Part shown: in pieces, positions 60,109 through 64,000 of the stretch
Position numbering within the stretch: the stretch's first letter is position 1
How the letters are laid out: the number at the start of each line of letters is the position of its first letter
From: Ammoniphilus sp. YIM 78166
GTDB taxonomy: Bacteria > Bacillota > Bacilli > Aneurinibacillales > RAOX-1
NCBI RefSeq assembly: GCF_004522215.1
Contig: NZ_SDLR01000004.1
Span: forward strand, 682,001 to 746,000
Direction: 5' to 3'
Length of the DNA: 64,000 bases
Notes under the pieces: generated by a model
Seen by the model: the letters and a program-made list of their open reading frames with translations, nothing else
Told to the model about the DNA's origin: nothing
Database searches by the model: none
Program-made: the position numbers and the translations under genes

Positions 60109-62700
60109 TTGAAAGCGTTCACTAGGTCTATGGTCTTAGTTCTTTCTTTATTATTAGTGATGAATTCTTTTTCTTTTGCCGTCTTGGCAGAGGAAGAGTC
60201 TGCTCCGAATTTAGTCTGGGAGTCAGTCACCTTCGGGCAGTCTACAGATTTGAACTTTGCCTCTAATGTTCTACCAGAAAAGGTGGGGACGAACTATGTA
60301 GCTCCAGAGTTTCCGGGAACAATTGATGGGAGAATTGTCGTAGAAAGCCGCGGAGGAAAGCTAGCGCCGGGGCATGATGGATTAACGTTTTATTATACGA
60401 CGCTAGATCCTAGAATGCATAACTTTGTTTTGGAGGCAGACTTGATTGTCGAGCAGTTTGGTCCGGAAACAGGGGCGGCGTCGAATTCACAGGACAGCGC
60501 AGGGATCATGGTTCGTGACGTGAATGGAGGTGCCCGCCAAGATCCGATGATGTTAGGGTATGAGGAGGTACCAGCTGCCTCTAATATTTTTGGTGTTGGT
60601 ATGATGCGCCATGGAATCAGCCCGATTTATCGGACAGGAGTGGAGTATCCGTGGGGGAATTTGGGAAGCCAGTTGAATGCTTCAGCTTTTACTACGGATA
60701 AGACGTACACGTTGCCAATAGGCACTCCAGTACGGGTAAAGTTAGAAAGAACGGATACGGAATTTATCATGTCTGCGACGTTTACTCACGCGGGCGAGCC
60801 TAAAACCTTTGAGAAAAAAGTCGATGGTGCCGATTGGGTTCAATCCATTGATCCGACTAAGATGCATGTAGGGTTTTATGCAGCGAGAAATGCAAAAATC
60901 GCCATCGAAAATGCAGAGCTTACGCTCACTGAAGCGAATACGGTTCCTAGAACTCCAGTTGAAGTGAAGTCAGCTGATGCGGTCATGAATGTAGTGTCGG
61001 CATCGACTTCTGGTTCATCCGACTATACATTGAAAGCGTTGGCTAATTATGATGGCGTTGTCTCCGTATCCCAGGATGGAGCATCGGTTGTCAATGATGC
61101 TGCAGTGAAAGCGGGAGAGGTGTATTCCTTTAAGACTACTTTAGAAAGGGATACTACGGATTTCTCTGTAACTTATACTCCAAATAGCGGGCCAACAACT
61201 ACACCGATTACAAAGACGTTAAATGTGACCAAAAAGATTTACAACAGCGGAGCAGGACTTTATGTATCTCCAAATGGGACAACTTCCGCAGCAGGTACCA
61301 TTGAGGATCCAATGAATCTAGAGATGGCTATTCAATATGTACTGCCTGGAGAAACCATTTTTATGCGCGGCGGTACGTACGAGCCTTCTTCTATGATTAA
61401 TATTAAGAAGGAGTACAGTGGTGAACCAGGCCGAATGAAGACATTGGCCGCTTATAACGGCGAGAAGGTCATCATTGACGGACAAGAAAAGTTAAGCAAT
61501 GTTCTTCAGCTGAATGCAGATTACTGGCATGTGGTCGGATTAGAAATTACAAAGGCTGCGTCCACGGGAATGCGATTGAACGGAGACCACAATATCGTCG
61601 AGCTGATGGTCTTCAACTATAACAAGGATACGGGGCTGCACATTGCTGGAAGTGGTTCTGATCCGAATTTATGGCCAAAGTATAATTTAATTCAACATTG
61701 CGAATCTCATGATAACCGAGATGACTCCAATATCAATGCGGACGGATTTGCGGCTAAGCTAGGTGTTGGGGTTGGGAATGTCTTTAGAGGCAACATTGCC
61801 CATCATAATATTGATGATGGTTGGGATCTATACAACCGCACCAATGAAGGGGCAAATATGCCGGTAACCCTTGAGGGCAATATCGCCTATTCGAACGGAA
61901 AGCTGAGCAATGGCTTTAATAAGGATGGTAACACAGGAAATGGATTCAAGGTTGGCGGCGAAGGCTTGCCTGTAGCCCATATTCTTCGCAACAATATCGC
62001 TTTTGACAACAATATGGATGGGTTTACGGATAATTTCAACCCGGGACAACTTGTCGTTGAGAACAATGTTTCATTTAACAATAAGCGATTCAACTATATC
62101 TTTAGGCTCAATCCTTACTTTACGGCAGACGAGCAAGGGGTCTTTAAGAATAATGTTTCCTTAAAAACGCGTACAGATAGCACGGTGAAGGATTTCATCT
62201 CAGGAAATGTAGATGAAACCAACTTCTTCTTTGATGGAGAAAAAACCGTAAACAACCAAGGCGTGGAGGTTACTGTTAGCGATTTTGTTAGTGTGGACAT
62301 GCCAGCCTCATTTGAGAGAGAGCCAAACGGCGAAATTGCTTGGGGCGAGTTTCTCCGAATCTCTGCAGATAGTGTCTTGAGGTCAGTGGGGGGTGGCTTT
62401 GCTGGAGCACTTCCGGCGTTGGAGTCCATCGAGGTGGATGGAGCCCAATCACTTAAAGAAGGAGAATCCGGGCAGTTGACGGTGAAAGCTTCCTACAGTG
62501 ATGGATCAGTAAAAGTGGTGAACGTTGGCGTTTCGTATTCCAGCAGCCTTGAGAAGACAGCAACAGTGGATTCGGCGGGTCTTGTTCAAGCTGTGAAGAG
62601 CGGGGAGACGGTGATTACCGTCCGTTATCAAGGGTTAACGGTGGAATATGATCTGCATGTGCGAAATGTTGCGCCTGGATTGACCAAGAAAGTAAAGTAG
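60109..62700 (+). CDS. Secreted polysaccharide lyase family 9 (pectate lyase) with bacterial Ig-like domain
   Basis: 863 residues, TTG start 8 nt after AGGAGATGAG. Signal peptide ending near VLAEE, an N-terminal beta-sandwich (about 30-275), a linker domain, then a right-handed beta-helix from about 382 (GLYVSPNG). The Ca-binding and catalytic pattern of PL9 is present: Asp545 in NADGFAAKLG, Asp569-Asp570 and Asp573 in DDGWD (24 and 28 residues later, as in Pel9A), and Lys614 in GFKVGG as base. A C-terminal Big2-like domain (about 770-850) may bind wall or polysaccharide. It cleaves pectate by beta-elimination outside the cell. Monocistronic. Confidence 0.9.
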   Translation: MKAFTRSMVLVLSLLLVMNSFSFAVLAEEESAPNLVWESVTFGQSTDLNFASNVLPEKVGTNYVAPEFPGTIDGRIVVESRGGKLAPGHDGLTFYYTTLDPRMHNFVLEADLIVEQFGPETGAASNSQDSAGIMVRDVNGGARQDPMMLGYEEVPAASNIFGVGMMRHGISPIYRTGVEYPWGNLGSQLNASAFTTDKTYTLPIGTPVRVKLERTDTEFIMSATFTHAGEPKTFEKKVDGADWVQSIDPTKMHVGFYAARNAKIAIENAELTLTEANTVPRTPVEVKSADAVMNVVSASTSGSSDYTLKALANYDGVVSVSQDGASVVNDAAVKAGEVYSFKTTLERDTTDFSVTYTPNSGPTTTPITKTLNVTKKIYNSGAGLYVSPNGTTSAAGTIEDPMNLEMAIQYVLPGETIFMRGGTYEPSSMINIKKEYSGEPGRMKTLAAYNGEKVIIDGQEKLSNVLQLNADYWHVVGLEITKAASTGMRLNGDHNIVELMVFNYNKDTGLHIAGSGSDPNLWPKYNLIQHCESHDNRDDSNINADGFAAKLGVGVGNVFRGNIAHHNIDDGWDLYNRTNEGANMPVTLEGNIAYSNGKLSNGFNKDGNTGNGFKVGGEGLPVAHILRNNIAFDNNMDGFTDNFNPGQLVVENNVSFNNKRFNYIFRLNPYFTADEQGVFKNNVSLKTRTDSTVKDFISGNVDETNFFFDGEKTVNNQGVEVTVSDFVSVDMPASFEREPNGEIAWGEFLRISADSVLRSVGGGFAGALPALESIEVDGAQSLKEGESGQLTVKASYSDGSVKVVNVGVSYSSSLEKTATVDSAGLVQAVKSGETVITVRYQGLTVEYDLHVRNVAPGLTKKVK

Positions 62701-62711
62701 AAGGTTGAGGG

Positions 62712-62740
62712 ACCGGGGGCGTTGCTTCCGGTTTCTTTTC
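62712..62740 (+). terminator. Terminator of the pectate lyase gene
   Basis: ACCGGGGGC-GTT-GCTTCCGGT stem with two G-T pairs, followed by TTCTTTT. Confidence 0.7.
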
Positions 62741-62835
62741 GTCGATTTATGTAAAGATGTGTCAAAAGGCTTTTGTTCAAAATAGTCGGAAAATATGATA
62801 GAATATTGTCAAACCAGTATGAAGGAGGTCAGCAG

Positions 62836-63144
62836 ATGTTTGAAGTTCGAATCACAGACCCGGTTTCCTTGAAGATTGCCTTGAGAATTGCGATTGAAGT
62901 TTCCTTTGCTGACTTGACGGAATATCAGACGAACAGTGTGAATCACTTGATTGAACAATTACCGAGTGTGGATCAATTTGCTATCCTCCATCTATCCACC
63001 GATGAAAGAATAGATTTAGTGATGAGCCTCCGGTACTTTTATCAAAGCCAAACTTACCGATGGATGCGAGGCAATTTGAGCAATGCATTAAATGATTTGG
63101 AATATCAGCTCGTGAATCAGACAAGCATGAAGAAGATTGGTTAA
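62836..63144 (+). CDS. Small conserved-looking protein of unknown function
   Basis: 102 residues from the ATG after AAGGAGG; a longer frame from 62773 has no ribosome site. Mostly helical (SLKIALRIAIEVSFADLTEY; LVMSLRYFYQSQTYRWMRG), no signal peptide, no recognised domain. It shares a terminator with the convergent small gene at 63166. Confidence 0.65.
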   Translation: MFEVRITDPVSLKIALRIAIEVSFADLTEYQTNSVNHLIEQLPSVDQFAILHLSTDERIDLVMSLRYFYQSQTYRWMRGNLSNALNDLEYQLVNQTSMKKIG

Positions 63145-63168
63145 AGGGTGTCCTTGGGGCACCCTTTA
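63142..63168. terminator. Shared terminator of two convergent small genes
   Basis: TAAAGGGTGTCC-TTG-GGGCACCCTTTA, 12 pairs. It overlaps both stop codons. Confidence 0.7.
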
Positions 63169-63312
63169 TTGTTGTTCAATTTTGTGGAGTAAGTTTTTGA
63201 CCTTTTGCTTGGCCTCATCTAGGGTTTGCGCTTGTTCCATGATTTTGAGGGACTCGGCAATCCCAAGCATGAGGCTTTCTTTCGTTTTATCGGCATGAGC
63301 ATTTTCTAGCAT
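63166..63312 (-). CDS. Small helical protein of unknown function
   Basis: 48 residues, missed at normal length limits. Amphipathic helices ESLMLGIAESLKIMEQAQTL and EAKQKVKNLLHKIEQQ, no Cys, no signal peptide. GGGAGGTG lies 6 nt before the ATG, which is good support. No family recognised. Confidence 0.6.
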   Translation of the reverse strand: MLENAHADKTKESLMLGIAESLKIMEQAQTLDEAKQKVKNLLHKIEQQ

Positions 63313-63636
63313 GATAAACACCTCCCACTTGTAGTGTGGTCATTGCTTGCCAAAAAAAGACCACCTTCGGAAAAGAAGGTGGCTAAGGAATAGGAAGGTG
63401 GAGGAAAACATCATCCTCGATGAGTATTACTATACAGGTATGGGGGCTTTGATTGGGAACAATTGTCATATTATCTGTCCAGCTTTTTCCTCAAATTTTA
63501 ATATTTGTCGCAAATTCCTCATATTTGTCTAAAATTCCTCACAATATTCATCTTTCGATCATAAATGTTAAAAGTTTAAAAACAGACAAACCACCCTTTC
63601 TTTTCGTATCATAGCTTTCAAAGGAGGGCGGGCAGG
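63313..63636. other. Intergenic region with a minus-strand terminator-like hairpin
   Basis: Contains CCACCTTC-N6-GAAGGTGG (63361-63382) followed on the minus strand by TC and seven T, so it would stop antisense transcription from the right. Direct repeat ATTTGTC..AAATTCCTCA around 63500-63540. A 61-codon frame at 63347 lacks a ribosome site and I do not accept it. Confidence 0.5.
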
Positions 63637-64000
63637 GTGAAGATGTTCCTGAAAATCAGTTTAGCGGCAGCCGTTACCATCGGTGGGGTTGCTTACTGGC
63701 TATCTCCTCCTACGCCAAAAGTAGAGAGCGCGGAGCTCGACGAGGGGATGCAGGTGAAGTTCAGAGCCAATGGGAACCAGATGGAAGTGTATGCCGGTCA
63801 CAACCAGGGCTGGAAGCCTTATTTTGCAAAAGGGGTGAATATGGGTGCGGCCTTGCCGGGGCATTTTCCGGGGGAGTTGGCCATCTCGAAGGGAGACTAT
63901 GAAAGATGGTTTGGAATGATTCAAGAAATGGGAGCCAATGTCATTCGGGTGTATACGATTTTACAGCCTGAATTCTATGAAGCCCTTGTGAAATATAATG
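63637..64000 (+). CDS. Glycoside-hydrolase-like secreted or anchored protein, 5' part
   Basis: The gene runs off the right edge; 121 codons are visible. GTG start 9 nt after AAGGAGG. One N-terminal membrane helix (about 6-24) then, after about 35 residues, FAKGVNMGAALPGHFPGEL and VIRVYTILQPEFYEALVKYN, closely matching the barrel start of the 55060 protein (residues about 415-485). It lacks the 360-residue N-terminal domain of that protein, so it is a short-form paralogue. Probable clan GH-A fold; catalytic residues lie outside the window. Confidence 0.75.
   Translation, partial: MKMFLKISLAAAVTIGGVAYWLSPPTPKVESAELDEGMQVKFRANGNQMEVYAGHNQGWKPYFAKGVNMGAALPGHFPGELAISKGDYERWFGMIQEMGANVIRVYTILQPEFYEALVKYN

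Noticed and set aside
63347-63532. 61-codon plus-strand frame before the last gene
   Set aside because: No ribosome site, basic low-complexity start, and it includes a terminator-like hairpin.
1-64000. tRNA, rRNA, insertion sequence or prophage genes
   Set aside because: No tRNA-like cloverleaf ends, rRNA segments, transposase motifs or flanking inverted repeats were seen on either strand.

Overview
The window looks like chromosomal DNA of a spore-forming Bacillales bacterium (Bacillaceae or Paenibacillaceae grade). The evidence is strong AGGAGG-type ribosome sites, many Gly-rich lipoprotein signal peptides (TACGGG), an S-box riboswitch, SinI-like anti-repressors with GTTCT boxes, an IDEAL-domain protein and a yodTSRQ-like gene block. 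I cannot name the genus. I see no rRNA, tRNA, phage, transposon or CRISPR array.

Layout. 1-237: tail of a gene cut by the left edge. 363-12657: a unit made of a DapB-fold dehydrogenase and a LysR regulator on the minus strand, divergent from a TAXI-type TRAP transporter (binding protein plus fused permease) and three secreted proteins. The secreted proteins are a gamma-glutamyltransferase (GGT) with two lectin-like modules and a dockerin, a free cohesin, and a second GGT that carries both a cohesin and a dockerin. This cellulosome-like assembly of peptidases, coupled to an importer, is the most unusual system in the window. 12708-16332: membrane protein, cyclopropane-fatty-acid synthase and AidB-like acyl-CoA dehydrogenase (minus). 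16393-20428: SAM-I riboswitch controlling an Rbs-type ABC transporter. 20507-33175: stalk-domain protein, acyl-CoA synthetase, Liv-type binding protein, APH-fold kinase, a large STAND/BTAD regulator, LivGFHM and an alpha/beta hydrolase. Three promoters in this part share an 11-bp-period TGTAACT direct repeat that is probably the BTAD regulator's site.

33228-39572: small-gene region with two SinI-like anti-repressors between two identical SinR-type operators, a TauE/SafE exporter, an IDEAL protein, small membrane proteins and a polar amino-acid ABC transporter. 39581-39920: 82-bp tandem repeat built from about 21-bp subunits; three other intergenic regions hold different arrays of about 21-bp period. 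39994-48442: NERD protein, PucR regulator, kinase-like protein and a catabolic operon (aminotransferase, CoA-transferase A/B, thiolase, M20 deacylase) resembling B. subtilis yodTSRQ. 49035-50818: HAD phosphatase and secreted asparaginase. 51070-58239: likely exopolysaccharide operon (REC-degenerate GGDEF-REC receptor, HEAT membrane protein, processive GT2 synthase, membrane-anchored glycosidase-like protein). 58520-64000: sigma-54 activator, secreted PL9 pectate lyase, two small genes and the start of a second glycosidase-like protein that runs off the right edge.

Much of the window concerns scavenging: secreted or surface hydrolases (two GGTs, asparaginase, pectate lyase) and five solute importers, most with their own regulator.
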